A stretch of DNA of 60,000 nucleotides from Owenia fusiformis (lineage: Eukaryota > Annelida > Polychaeta > Sabellida > Oweniidae): the NCBI GenBank assembly GCA_903813345.2, contig CAIIXF020000011.1, forward strand, positions 22,553,754 to 22,613,753, given 5' to 3'. Of this stretch, positions 37,501-52,500 are shown piece after piece. The notes beneath the pieces were generated by a model. The model was not told where the DNA came from. It ran no database searches and was given only the letters and a program-made list of their open reading frames with translations. Position 1 is the stretch's first letter. Every line of letters begins with the position of its first letter. A program made the position numbers and the translations under genes.

Positions 37501-40500
37501 ATACAAGAGGAAAAAGTACTCCATACAAGGCTTTTAAAAGGCGGGGGGGGGATTTGGCAGATAATATTTCAAATGGTGATATATTTCGGAAAAATAGTAT
37601 TACCCTGTGATCAATCAAACTAAACACTATTTCAGGAAAAAATGAAGTCTATTATGCCTATAATTCGGGACAAATGACACTCGATTCAAATATAAAGATA
37701 ATGGTTAAAATAATTCTCATTCAGTGTAGTAAAGTGTAAGTAAGTAAAGTAAAGTGTTAGTGTAAGTTATGTCTAGAAATATAGTCACATTCATCAATTA
37801 TTTGAAATTTGGGCATAATGACTTTTTATATGGGTTCTACAAGGTTCTATTTTGGGAGCGTTTTTATTTTGGAACTTATTGAGTTTTCTTGAATAAAGTT
37901 AATATTTCAATATTCAATATAATATTTGAAGTTTAAATGAAAATGTTGTCTTATAAGGATTAGGGAGACTTTGAAGGAGTCCCGCAAGGCTCAATTATTA
38001 TCTCTAAGTCTTATAGATTCATGTATAGAAATGACTTTGTACTAAAACATGCAATTTTGCATCACCTTGTACATATCTGATATTGTGGAGGAGGTGAATA
38101 GCGATATGTTTTGTGAATCTGGGAATTTCTTTTGCATAAGAGTTGCACATTCAAATATGGAAAACATTTTTACTAAACTACTCTGTTCATTTGATTTTAC
38201 TCGATGAGAGCCCCTTGGTTCATATCTCATTTAAATTTCTTATATTTATATTTCAGTCTTCAGGGGCCCAATAAAGCAGTCTGGGATGATGCCAATACAG
38301 TGAAATGTCGCTATGAGAATGCAAGAACTGAAGATCTGGCCAACCTAGCAGATACGGTCCCAAATAAAGGTATAGACTAATTTACACTATTTTTAATTGA
38401 TACAAATGATATTCTCCTACCTATATCATGCACTTACAATAGCACTTCTCAGAAATTGGTGTTACTTATTGTCCCTAGTACATGGGTATCTGAGAATCCT
38501 TGATACGGCCCCCTGTAGATTAATAATAAGTTAACATACAGGCTTAATTTGAAACTATAGCTTCTGACCAATTAGCAGGAGGTTATTTGCTACCATCAGG
38601 TAGAATATATTAACAGAACAGACTTGTGTTTAGTAAAAGTTTGATAATTTAAAATCTATTGTTGCTTTAATAATTGAACATTTAGAATTTCAAAGGGTCA
38701 TTAAAATTACAGATAGTATTGTTCTTTGGAGTCAGGTTACAAACAATGAACTGCAGTATACTTTTGTAAGCCTAATAACTCTTAATTTTCAAAATTATTG
38801 TCAAGAAGCTCTCGGGAAATTAAATCTGTTGGCATTCACTTGATATTGATAATTTCAATAAGTGATATGTGATATTTTCAATAAGTTGGACATAAAAAAC
38901 ATGTTATTAGAAAAGTCCTAAGATTTATCTTTGGAGTTTTACTTACAAAGGGAGTGTGAACTCTGATCCATGAGGCGTATCACCTCTCATGGGTAAACTA
39001 TTGTTATCGCCCACTTGTTATTGCACTTTGAAAAAGTGCTATATTGCCGTTGTCTTGAGCTGTTAGGCGGGTGTTTTCTGTACATGGAAAGGCCTTCATT
39101 ATAGCAATAAGTGATGGACATTACTTTTAATTTTGTTCTCCCCTTAATAGCTATAAAATTGCGTTGTAAGCCAGATCAACACTTCAGGGGAAATAACTAA
39201 GTCCATGTACTTCTGCAGATACCTACAAGATGAAGTGAGAATATTAAAGTATGCGAAGTTGCGATGACCCAGAATTTGAACAACCCCTGAGCTACCAAAC
39301 ATTTGATGCAATACTCCATAATACTCCAAGTAATTGCTAAATACCAATGATAGTCTTCAGACAGAAAGCCAGTTTTTGCCAATTTTTCCCCTGAGGCTAT
39401 GTGAGAATGATACATCTTTGTTAATATACTTGTATATATTTATATGCAGAGTATTAATTCTAATTACTTGATACAATTGTAAGTTATAATTAAGATATCT
39501 ATCTAATTAATACCTTTAATACTGATACTAATTGATAGCACTCTCAGATATAAGTGATCCTCCTATACAGAATTCGCACGCTCTTGTATCTGAGGTGACA
39601 CGAGTAAGTAGGAAAATTCTGGTTAATAATAGGAAATTAAAAGTAGGATTATATTCATTATCTCAAAGCATGTCCTTTTTCACTCATCTTAGAAATGTTT
39701 TCAGATAGACCATTACCTGATCTACAAAAATAATCCTCATTTTATCCATCAAACAAGGAAGGGGGAGAGTGCTTTATATGTGTGTAAAGATCAAATCACC
39801 AATATTAACCCCTAGTATCCCCACTCCAGACCATATCCTCACGAACAGACTTGACCATAATGCCCACAAATTTGCAGAGTGAAATGTAATGAATTGATGT
39901 TGGGGGTAAACTTCCATTTTATTTTGTCAGTACCATACAAAAATTAATCTAAGATACAATATGTTTTTGGATAACATTGAAACATTGATATGATCCCTAA
40001 CTACATGTCATAGTCCTTGATGTGTCTCACAATCCCTAACTACATGTCATAGTCCTTGATGTGTCTCACAATCCCTAACTACATGTCATAGTCCTTGATG
40101 TGTCTCACAATCCCTAACTACATGTCATAGTCCTTGATGTGTCTCACAATCCCTAACTACATGTCATAGTCCTTGATGTGTCTCACAATCCCTAACTACA
40201 TGTCATAGTCCTTGATGTGTCTCACAATCCCTAACTACATGTCATAGTCCTTGATGTGTCTCACAATCCCTAACTACATGTCATAGTCCTTGATGTGTCT
40301 CACAATCCCTAACTACATGTCATAGTCCTTGATGTGTCTCACAATCCCTAACTACATGTCATAGTCCTTGATGTGTCTCACAATCCCTAACTACATGTCA
40401 TAGTCCTTGATGTGTCTCACAATCTTATATAGGTACAAGATGACCTTCCCATGATGACAATTCAATTATTCAATAATTATATCACTTTAGTTCACTTGCA

Positions 40501-43500
40501 TTCTAAAGATGGCAGATGTTCGCTACATGTACATGGTTATAAGTTATTGAATGATTTGAAGTGCAATACAGGATATACTCTGTTCGAGAAATTTTGTATT
40601 GGAACGAGATGAAGTCGAGTGCCAATACAGAATTTCGAGACAGAATATATCCTGTATTGCACTTCAAATCATTCAAAAAAAAAAAACATTTTTATCGTGT
40701 GATCCTCTGTATTGCTACTGAGATTGTCCCCCCCGTACCAATATTTTCTGTATTGCCAAGGAAATGATCAACAGGAAAAACCTCAGTAGAAATACAGATT
40801 GGTACAGCACAAGAACTGACCAATCAGAAGGCTTCATTTTACAGATCATACAATAACAATTTTTATGGATAAATGGTTTTATGATTAAGAGTTTGTAATT
40901 TGCAAATTATAACAATGTTTCCTGTTTAGGGCCTCAAAAACATTTTACCAATCTTTCACACTTGTTCACATTTTTCCAAATAAAGGGTCTATTCTAAGGG
41001 GTCTGTTCTATCCAGTTTTTCCATGAGTAAACTGATCATTTTATATTGAAGAAAAGAGTTCCCTTCGGTCCATGAATGGCTATAGATTATGTTGCAACAA
41101 AATTACAAAAACATTATGACTTTTTGGCCCCACATCCTAGATTCCCCTCCCCATATTAGACTGACAATTATTCCATTTCATGTACATGCTAATCATTAAT
41201 AATATCCTTTCTAGTATCTCTATTTGGCAATAATTAACCTTTTTAGCTGTTTACAGAAGATATCATAGGTCATAATGTCAACAAAATTATAAAATGATTT
41301 AATTGAATTTAAAAAAATTTAATACACAATGTACAGCAGCATTGTAAAATATACACATTTGGATAGTGGATTAATCTAAATGAACAAGTTATAAGTTTAG
41401 AGGAAGGATAAAATTAAAGAATACAATTATGTCCATCAAAATGCACAGGAGTTGTAGAAATATAATGTGGAGTACATGTGCTTCTGGATTTACTTATTTG
41501 CTACTTTAGGAATGGGTTTTGTATAATTAATTATCTGTGGTGGCATATACAATTCAACTATGAGCACATTTGGGCCTACTTTTGGTGGAGAGCTTTTGTG
41601 ATAAAGCATGTGGTATTATACTGTATACATACATACATATATAATGTATAGTCGGGATTAAAATTTTGGTGAGGCATGATATAAATAGATGAGGCAAATT
41701 GAGGCTAAAGGAGGTATATACTACCCAGGCCCATAGCCAGAATTTTCCAAGGGGGGTTCACATTTCCCAAAAATTCTAGGGAGGGGGGTTCACTTTGGCA
41801 AATTTTGCAAAAATCACTCAAAAAATAGTCAGAATGGTGAAAAACTGCATGATTTTGAAAGAAATTTTGGAAAGTCAATGTTCTTGTATGGTTTATGGTA
41901 CCTTATATTTCAATTAGTTATAGTTAATGGTTATGGCATTTCTGCATGATTGACTTCCTAATAGATCAGTTGCTATATAGATGAATAAAAAGATGGCAGT
42001 AGTAGTCTTCTTTTGGCTAGATATTATTAGATAGCATTGAAAGAACTGACTTGAAAAATCACTTAATTTCTTGATATATAAATCTTGATTATGATGCATT
42101 CTTTATACAAAACTTTAAAGATGTACCATATTGGACATCATTTACAAAGTGTCAGTTTAAAAAGTTATTTTGGTCTTTGACACCTGCCTCTTGCCTAGCA
42201 TTGCCCCTAAAACATTAGAAAGCGTTACCCCTTAAAAAGTCTTGCATCAAGCCTTTGTATTGACTCCCCTGTAACACCCACACCAACATAGGGTAGGGCA
42301 ATATCTATGAAAAACAGACTTGATGCTAGACTTCCTACGATACATAGCACAACCTATTGCAATATCTTTGCCTTTGGGCTAGTCTCACATTTACCAATTT
42401 ACATTAGATGAGAGTGAAAATATGTTACCCTTTAACTCCATGAAACTAATTGGAAATTTACACCCAATTTCCAAAGAAGGGATACGGAAGCTCTAGTTGT
42501 TTGTGTGTTTGTTGTTAGTCAGATCCCAGGTCTGTAGTTAGGGGGGGGGGGCTCAGGGAGTGAGAGTGACCCCCCCCCCCCAGTCAAAATTGCAGTTTTC
42601 AATTGCATTTGCTGAAGAAATTGAAGTCAGGCGTGTCAGGTGTATGTTATCAACAAGTTGCTGGTTGTTGACTGCATTGATTATATGTTGCTTGGTAATT
42701 CTATTCCTAGGAGTTGCTTTTAATGTTTTTTTAAGCTGACACAAATACCTTTTCAGTTCTTGGAATTACTGCAATAAGTTACCTTACTTAATGTAAACCT
42801 GATTTCTGAAAATCGGTAAACATTAATCAAGGCACTTTAAGTTGTAGACTATTAATTACGTCTGTTTATATCCCATCTTAAAATCACTTACTTAATCCTC
42901 AGTGTTTATAAGATCCGATCCTGCTCTGTGTCTCTCTCAAGGTAGGCTGATCTGGTTTATTTGATAAACTGTACGGCTAAGTCATCTTTTAAATTATCCT
43001 GTTTCTTCCCTTTATGGAGCTAAGGTTACAAACGAGGGCTATTGCTATACTATACCATGAACGATTCCTTGATTTTTGAATAAGCCCCTATTCATCCATC
43101 CGTCTGTCTGTCCATCTGTCATTGATTTTCAGACAAATCAAGTTTAACCTACATTCGTAACTTGACCTACTTTTCACAAAATGACAGCAATTGATGAAAA
43201 TATGTAAGTCAATTATGAAGGAATTAATATATTATAGGAACTACATGTATTAGTATAACTTTTCTTAAAGCGACTGTATGAAAGATCATTTGTGAAGTAA
43301 TTAGTATAATATTTGTATTCGTATCAGTTCTTTTGATTTTTATTTCAAAGACCATTTCGTGGATTGATTGTATTTGTTATTCTGGTTATTGGTTTTCAAT
43401 TTTACTGAATTTGAACATTTCCCCATCTAATTATTTGATCAAATGTCTCAAACCCCTTTGAATTAAATTAAATTAAATTAAATTTAACTGAAATTATATT

Positions 43501-46500
43501 TGGGATAGCAAGGTACACATTGACCTTTTTCGAAATTACTACTAAACAAAATGAATGTCAAACTCTTCAACCTTTGTTGCCACTTTAAGGAGGCTTCCAT
43601 GAAGAGCAAGACACAGGTGTTAAAATTACAATATATTATTTTCACCTTTAATAAAGTGGAATACACATGTGCCACTAGATTGAGTTGAAAGTTGTGAAAC
43701 CGTTGTTATTAGTACCAAGAATTCGAGAGATCTTATTAGTTAACTTAGATAAAAGAACAAGGTAACCCTTTATAAGTAATTTCAAGTCTCAACTGTTAAT
43801 TTAGGAGAGTTGTAATTTTAACAAGTCCTGTGAATATAACTTTCCTTATATTGCAGTAAGGACTTGAGCAAGTCTGAAGAAAGTTTGAAAGTCACCCTCT
43901 GCTCTGTTTACATTCAGTGAGCATTTTGAAAATTATGAATTTGAGTTTCGATGGAGTAATAAACCATCGCAGTCAGCATGGGCTTTCAATTAGAAGCCCA
44001 TGCAACCAGTAAAGAAATATTTGGAAAAGGGGTACATGTTGTAAATAATGCAAAACTTATGAGGAAGTTAAAAGAAATTCTTGGAGTGCAGTTATTAGGC
44101 AAATACTCGAAATAAAATAAAAATGCCAGAACTGAAGCCCCTCTTCATTAATATGGCAGAAACCTAAAGTAGGAAGGCCCCAACCTTTAGAACAAATAGG
44201 CTCTAGAAGGAAATATATTCCAAGCCACAATAAGTACGAAATTGAAAATAAGATGGCTGATGTGCTTAAGTATTCTGAATCACTGTTGATTTTAGAAAAA
44301 GAAAGGCTGTTATAGGAGAGAACTTATTTTAATGGTAAATGGGTTAGGTACATAATAATCTCCCTCCTCTCATTGGTTCCTGATGCTTTGAGATTTTCTC
44401 CAATTTTGGTTCATTAATTAGTTCATAGCTACTAATTGTAATTTATATTAGCACCCTTGACATCAAGTTCTTCTGAAAAAACTTACTTTGTATTTTCTAG
44501 ATTTGTCAGCTCATTATTTTATGATCATCTGATCAATCATTCCAAATAATATCCTGTCTATGTTAGTAATCTGCAAAAGGTTAATAAACGCATTTAGCAG
44601 ATATATTCATTAATATCCTGGGATATTTTGTTTCAGTTGATTGTGTAGGATCTACTTTCACTTATAATTCTTCAAGTATTATAAATATGACATGTTCTTG
44701 GAGGTCTGACACCTTCCCACATCTAAAAATCTCCTCCATTGACTAAATCAACAACTGAAACGTCCTTGAATGTTTTATTCAAAAACTACCCTGAACAAGA
44801 CCTCTAATGAATCTAAGTAGAGATAATAATACTAAGTAGAGATAATTTTCAAACTCGTATAAATGCCTATATACATATAAGCTACCTATTCATTGGAGAT
44901 CATTAAAATTAATAATATCAAAACTGTAACTGTAATTGTATAATTATAGCTAAACACGTAAATAAATATAAAGATACTAAAAATATAAAAAGCTAAAAAG
45001 AATAAAGAATAAAATAAAATTTAAAAATTAAAAAAAGATATTAAAAAACAGCTGTTGTACTTAGAGGGTAATGTGTGTGGCTAGCTGTTGAGGAATGAGG
45101 ATACCAGAAAAGAGGTTGCTTGTCTTTATTCTGTTCCACTAGTGCTTACTCCTAGATCCTATATTCAATTGCTTTAACCCAAAAATGATCAGCCTAATTC
45201 ACTAAGGTTTCATTTATATTGCCTGTGCTTTGCTAATTAAGCTAATTAATCTAAAACATTTGAATTAAAACACATGTTGATAGGCTGCCTTTGCACTGAC
45301 ATATTTACAGTTTGGTTGAATTTGGATTTTGATTTGACCCCTTATCATGGGAGAGTTTATCAAAATGTTTTACTATCAACCTACACAGAAATGGAAAATG
45401 TCATCTATTATCTATTCAGTATAGGCATCCATCAACTCCTACATCATTTTCCTACATCTGAAAACATTAAGCTAATTTCAACATAACAAATATATAAACT
45501 AGTCAGGTTAAGGCAAAATAAAGCAAGACAAGAGTGATCAAGTTTAGAACTACTGTATATTAATACTAATTTCATCATCATATTTCTTACAAAGCACAAA
45601 TTGAAAATTGAGAAAATTGAATTAGATAAGAGTCCTGATTTAAAGGCCCCATGTTAAATTTGCTTTCAAATATTTACTTTTCATGACTTTTCATGGGATT
45701 CTGAGAACTAAAATTTTAAAATGCGTTTTTCTGCTCCACTTTTCAGCGCTTATTTTTCAAAAATTTTCTTAATTTTTCAAACAGAAAATAGGTCAGGATG
45801 TCTGTTATGCATGAATGTAAATTATTACTTAACAATGTATGTACATGACAACCAAAATTTTATTAAAGATAAATTTTTCATCAAGAAGTCCTTCAAAACC
45901 AACTTCTTGAATTTGAAAATGTTCACATAGTGCATTTTGGTAGCATTAGGTAGAAGAACTCTATAAATAAACTAAAGTGATCTAAACTTTATATTGGGCC
46001 CTCCGCGTTACCCTTCTAATCGAGGGGGAAGTGTTTATGTTATTTGTAATCAGTGTAGACACTAAGGGGCTGAAACCTTCTGGTCAAAATGATATTACGG
46101 ACCAGTTGCAATGTTATTTTCCTATACCTAGTTAAAAAATCAACTGGTCCGTATCAAAAGTAACCAGATAATGACCAGTGGACCGGCTGTTAATGACAAC
46201 ACTGTTTGTAATGTGTTATTATTGAAATCACCAAGCATTTTGTTAATTATTAATTTGGTGACAAGCATATTGTACCCTTATACATTTATTGCACATATCA
46301 CCCGGATACTGTATACATATGATATATTGATGATCATGATTGAAGTGAACAGGCCTTGATTGTAAAGATAAATAATTTTGAAAATGCTACTCTGTGTCTT
46401 TGTTTTGAGAGAGAGATACATCCCCTTTTAATGTCAAAACACTGCTTCCCCTTCTACCCTACATCCCCTTCTACCCTACATCCCCTTCTACCCTACATCC

Positions 46501-49500
46501 CCTTCTACCCTACATCCCCTTCTACCCTACATCCCCTTCTACCCTATATCCCCTTCTACCCTACATCCCCTTCTACCCTACATCCCCTTCTACCCTACAT
46601 CCCCTTCTACCCTACATCCCCTTCTACCCAACATCCCCTTCTACCCTACATCCCCTTCTACCCTACATCCCCTTCTACCCTACATCCCCTTCTACCCTAC
46701 ATCCTCTTCTACCCTACATCCCCTTCTACCCTACATCCCCTTCTACCCTACATCCCCTTCTACCCTACATCCCCTTCTACCCTACATCCCCTTCTACCCT
46801 ATATCCCCTTCTACCCTACATCCCCTTCTACCCTACATCCCCTTCTACCCTACATCCCCTTCTACCCTACATCCCCTTCTACCCTACATCCCCTTCTATC
46901 CTACATCCCCTTCTACCCTACATCCCCTTCTACCCTACATTCCCTTCTACCCTACATCCCCTTCTACCCAACATCCCCTTCTACCCTACATCCCCTTCTA
47001 CCCTACATCCCCTTCTACCCTACATCCCCTTCTACCCTACATCCCCTTCTACCCTACATCCCCTTCTACCCTACATTCCCTTCTACCCTACAACTCATTC
47101 TACCCTACATCCCCTTCTACCCTACATCCCCTTCTACCCAACATCCCCTTCTACCCTACATCCCCTTCTACCCTACATCCCCTTCTACCCTACATCCCCT
47201 TCTACCCTACATCTCCTTCTACCCTACATCCCCTTCTACCCTACTTCCCCTTCTACCCTACATCCCCTTCTACCCTACATCCCCTTCTACCCTACATCCC
47301 CATGGAGTTAGTTGAATGACTACCCTTGGACTATAATAGACAATGTTATAGTTGTGATGCTAATAAGATCTAAATGACTCCAAAAGAAACTGCCATGACT
47401 TATCATTGGGAGATTGAATATGAAATAAATTTCAGCTACTTATGAAGGTTTAAATTCTGTGAATGCAATTCTGATTGGATAGCTGAGTTTTGATCAACCT
47501 AATCTGATTGGATAAGGTTAGATCAAAGGGAATGTGAGATGCTCTTTTTATTCAAGAAGTAAAATCAGACTATTGAAAAGGGTATTTTCAATTAGAAATT
47601 CCTTCGTACCTACAATTAAGAAAAGATGAGAAATGCTCTTAGAAAAAAGCATTTAATTATCAATACTACCCTTGACAAGTGTCCAATGTTGCTTGCACTC
47701 TTAAATTAAAAAGGAAAATTCTTGACATATCCAAAGAACATTTGAGATGGATAAGATAAGATCAGCAAAATAACTAAAATCATTGGTGATAGTCAGAGTT
47801 TGTAGGTAGCCATAGAAAATCAGGGTAATTCCATTTCTTTTTCTAAATTTTGAGTGCGTCCCACTTGAGTGAATGATGTTGCAGGAAAGAAGTGGTTCAA
47901 GATAGCAGAATGTAAACATAAAGTTACTTGAGAACTCATTAAGGTTATTAGGAACAAGTTCAAATGATTGGCTCAACATGGTTTTAATTGGAACTAAGAG
48001 GATGTCAGTGTCAGGATGTGTGTCAAACTTTTTTGCTCAAAAGTTCTGATTGCAGTTACTACTGTATTCAAATGTTAAGAGAATTATAAGTAAACTGTTG
48101 AAAAACTGAAAAACAAGTCAGATGAGAGTATTGTTAATCATCATGATGTATTTGTTTTCATTATAGCAAATCAAAGCATGGGAATATTTGACCACTCAGA
48201 AATGCAAAGTGCTTCTGTAGTTTTAGGCCAAGTGACCAGGGTAATAAAAGTGCTTCATAGAGTCCTAGAACTGTAATAATAAGATACTTATACCTAGACT
48301 AAGAATTTATATAAGTGCTGGAGATATATCAAAGGCTAACAAAATGGATGTAGATATGGATTAAACAGGATATCAGCATATGGTATGGTTGCAGATTAAA
48401 AACACTAATATTTGCAAATTAGGGAAAATGGAAATGCTTAGGAAGTATACAATAAAAGCGTATATCATTACATTGTTGTGCCTTTGTACACAAACTGTCA
48501 AAGCAGATGAATATGAGGATCACAAACCTATAAAGAGGACGACGGATCCACCAAAACCAAAGGGTGATTGGTCAATTAATAAAGGTCAAGGGCTTGGTCA
48601 TGAAACTTTTGTTAATTTGGGAAAATTGGGAGAATTCTTCGATGAAGATTTTGTACCAGATATGATAGATGCATTTGATTTGGATGAATCTGATGATAGT
48701 GATAACACAACTACAACAAAACATAATGAAACTATCATCTCCCATAACTCCACGTTAACTAAACCTGACCTTAATGTAACACAACATGACCTTGACCCTT
48801 GGGATTGGATCGATGATATTTTAGAAAATGTAGATTTTGATGGATGGCTATCAGATTTCTGCAAGTCTCAGAATGGACAGGATGAGGGGCTTAGCAATAG
48901 AACGTACCCAAGTTGGGCAACAGAATTTAATTGTGAAGGTAATTCCAAACATTACTAAAGTTCTCCATGAAAACATTCTGATGTTAGCATGAATGGCATA
49001 TTTATGATTCCCAGCCCTCTGAAGTTTGAAAAATAACAATACCTTGATTGGTGTTAATCCATGGTCAATCTAATAATTGAAAATGAGAAATAATTTTTTG
49101 GATTAAATGGTGTAATCTTAAAGTCAATAAAACATTTTAAATTGATGCAATTTTTGCAATTACCTACAATCCAGTAATACTATTTGCTTTAGTATTCTCT
49201 GTATTAAATGTTTGACTGTTTTTTGATAATTTGTTCAAAATGGTTGAATTTATTTTCCTAGAATAAGGTAATAAATTAATATGTTTTCAACAAAAATTGT
49301 TAAACAAAAATTATATTTTGTAAAAATCCAAAAATGTCTAAAACCATGTGTTCTATCTTATGTAATCCCAGAGGATATATTCAGATATATGTCAGTGTTT
49401 TATGTGGTCTCTGAGAAGGGAAATTCCTGATATGCAACAATTAGAGAAAGATTTGAGAAGCAATATATAAAAACATTATTTTATATTAAGATATCACATA

Positions 49501-52500
49501 TGATCAATTAGAATAGGGAAAGGACTGGGAATTTTATTATTTAGGATTTAAGGGGTTGTAAAGGTTAAATATACATGTATGATTATGTAGGAATAAGAAT
49601 GGTATATTTAAGAAGGTTTTAAAATAAGTATCACAGAGATTCCCCAAAAAGTCTTTGGATGATTCGGGTTACACTAGTAAAACAAACAAGACGAAGCAAA
49701 CTTCCATGATTCCATCAAAACCCTGATGTTAATGCAATACCAAATGACCTTGATAGATGATTCTGCAAATGTCAGAGTGGAATTGATATGATATTGCTAA
49801 TAATATAAGACTTATCCTGGATGGGCAATAAAATTTAATAATTTGGGTTGTTAAGGTAATTGGCTGATTGTAGTAATTCTCATCAGGTCTTAATGTTGAT
49901 TGAAAAGTACATTAAACCCTGTTCAATATGTATGTAAATGTGACTGGCCAAAAGTGTTCACATTGAAAGGTTTTGTTACATGGAAGTGTATGGCAGATTG
50001 AAAAAAGTGAATAAGCATTTACATTCATCCTCCGATCACAGGGCTTCAAAATCAGAATATATTCTTTCTTTTTACCCCCTGCGACAAGCAGTTAGCATTT
50101 CCCCGATTAAGAACTCGCAATCTGATTGGCTGTCGCAACACTGCGACAGAAATCATGTATAAGTCATTGCGGATAATTCGATAACGTGATTCAGTTTATT
50201 GGTGATAGCAGGGGGGAGAAGGAGGTACGGATTCTGGACACCTGCTTAGGAGGATGATTTACATTGGGAGGTGTTCAAATTGTTACTTATGGAATGGTAG
50301 ACAAAATATGATCAGCACATTCAAAAGATAAAATTACAGGATGCATTTACACAGTTTAATATCTTTATTTTTTATTTGACAAGTTCAAATTTTTCAGAGC
50401 AAAACATTTCATGGTTTATTTTATGTATTTCCAGGCAATGCAGAGAGTATTATGGATACTTTGGCCAACATCTCTAAACAAGCGCCAGATTTCAATCACC
50501 AGGACATCAGCTACACAGTTGCAGTAAGACCCTTTGCATACATTACATCTATTTTTACTTAATTGTGAAACTTGTTCACAAACCATCATTATCAGTTTTG
50601 GAATCTATTCGAGATTTTGCCAGATTTCCAGATGACATTTTTTCAAATATAGACCCAATAACGTAATTTTTGACAGTCCAGTAAATGTCTTAACAAACAG
50701 AATTCAATTTTGTAACCATTTGCAGAGGTTGACATTTTGTCATGTTAATGATTGTTTAAGATTTGTTAAATTCTTAAAAAGATTTCTTCTTACATTTAAA
50801 TCCCATATTTTATGATATCTTTTTAGGTACTTGAGAATATGGTAGATAGTAGTCTTTCTGGCATCACTGTGGCGGTCGTGTCAGATTGTGCCTCCGTGAT
50901 CAGCGATCTTCTCAACTCTAACCCTGACGATCTAATCACATCTCAACGTAATACACAATCGCTGCGTAGACTTGTCCAATCTGTCGATACATTCCTTGAG
51001 GAGATTCCGGGGATGGCAACAATCGTGCAGCCAAACTTTGGCCTGGCTGTGAATGACGTCAACCCCACAATGTTCAGGGGAGCCGTGTTTCAGACGACTC
51101 GGCAACCGTCTACAAATGAAAGATTAAGTGAGAGCAAGGTAAGTGTGGATGAATTTTCCAATTAAAGACACTCAGGTTCATAAGAGTATAAGAGTGCAAT
51201 TGACTTTCACCTAAATTAGTTGTGAAATTCAGTGTCCACATGAATAAAATTCAAAATGTTAGCATGTGGCTCTTTTAAAGAATGTTCAATTTTAGATTGG
51301 TCAATGTGCAAAAATCGAAACAGAGGAATTTTTGTCTCCAATATTTATTGTGGATGGTGTTTGGTAGTTGGAGTTTGGCATTTGGCGGTTGGTGTCTGTA
51401 ACAAATAGCAGGTGGTGACATTTTGCATGTAAATGCCCTGGTATTTACTAATGGTAATATTAGGCTTAACTATAATGATTATAGGAAGGATGAAACAAAT
51501 TCTCAGAAATGTTAATATGATGAGTGAAATCAAAGAAGGATGAATGTAACAAATCGATATTGAGGAAAATTGTTCATATCCGGTTTATTATTACAAGGAT
51601 TATATTGGAGACCCTCTATGAATTTTTTTTCTGTCTTCACATTTCCATGGTAACCATACAAAAGTGATTGAGTAACAGAGTAACAGACCATACAAAAGTG
51701 GTTGAGTAATAGTGCTAATGAGTTAATCTGATATGCCTGCCTATTAAGTTTCCATGTTTGTCCCATAGAATTTGAAAAGAAGGAGGTGGCAATGTACAGA
51801 GTGTTCAATAAGTATTGCTAAAAAAATGCTGTAACTTTTTAAATCTTTCATATTTCTGACTAACTTGTACAAGTACAAGGATCATATTGGAGACCTTATA
51901 TGAATTGTTTCTACTGTCTTCACATTTCCATGGTAACCATACAAAAGTGATGGAGTAACAGTGCTAATGAGTTAATCTGAGATGCCTGCATATCAAGCTT
52001 TCATGGTTGTCCCTTAGAATTTGAAAAGAGGTGGCAATGTATAATACTCAATGCATTAGTCTAGTCTTATTGCGTTTCAGGTGAAAGTGAACTTTAATGG
52101 AACAAGTGGTACAAGCCCTGATCAAGAGGCAGATATTTCATTGACACTTCCCAAGTCTATCTTCACTGATCTAAACAATACAGTACCTTCTAGAAATCAG
52201 AAGATAAAGTTTGTGGTCTACCAATCTGATAAATTCTTCAGTGTAAGTATATTATTAGATAATTTGATCATAGTGTGATAATAATCAGGATGCCTGTAAC
52301 GAAGTGACATCTTTTATTTTTGAAGACAAGGAAACACATGTAGATGCTGCAATTCTGCATTGAAAAAAAATAATTGCTACGATATATTCTAATTTTCCTA
52401 AAAGGATACTTCAACATTTATTTCATTATCTCCTTAAGGAGACATCAGTATTTATTACCACTGTCTCCCTTAGGATCAACATATATCCAATTGTCTCCAA

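Noticed and set aside
39993-40421. CRISPR-like array
   Set aside because: Direct 39-bp repeats without spacers in animal DNA; a plain minisatellite.
46356-47315. 319-aa open frame
   Set aside because: It is entirely the 17-bp minisatellite read in one frame; variation is not biased by codon position and there is no splice or promoter context.
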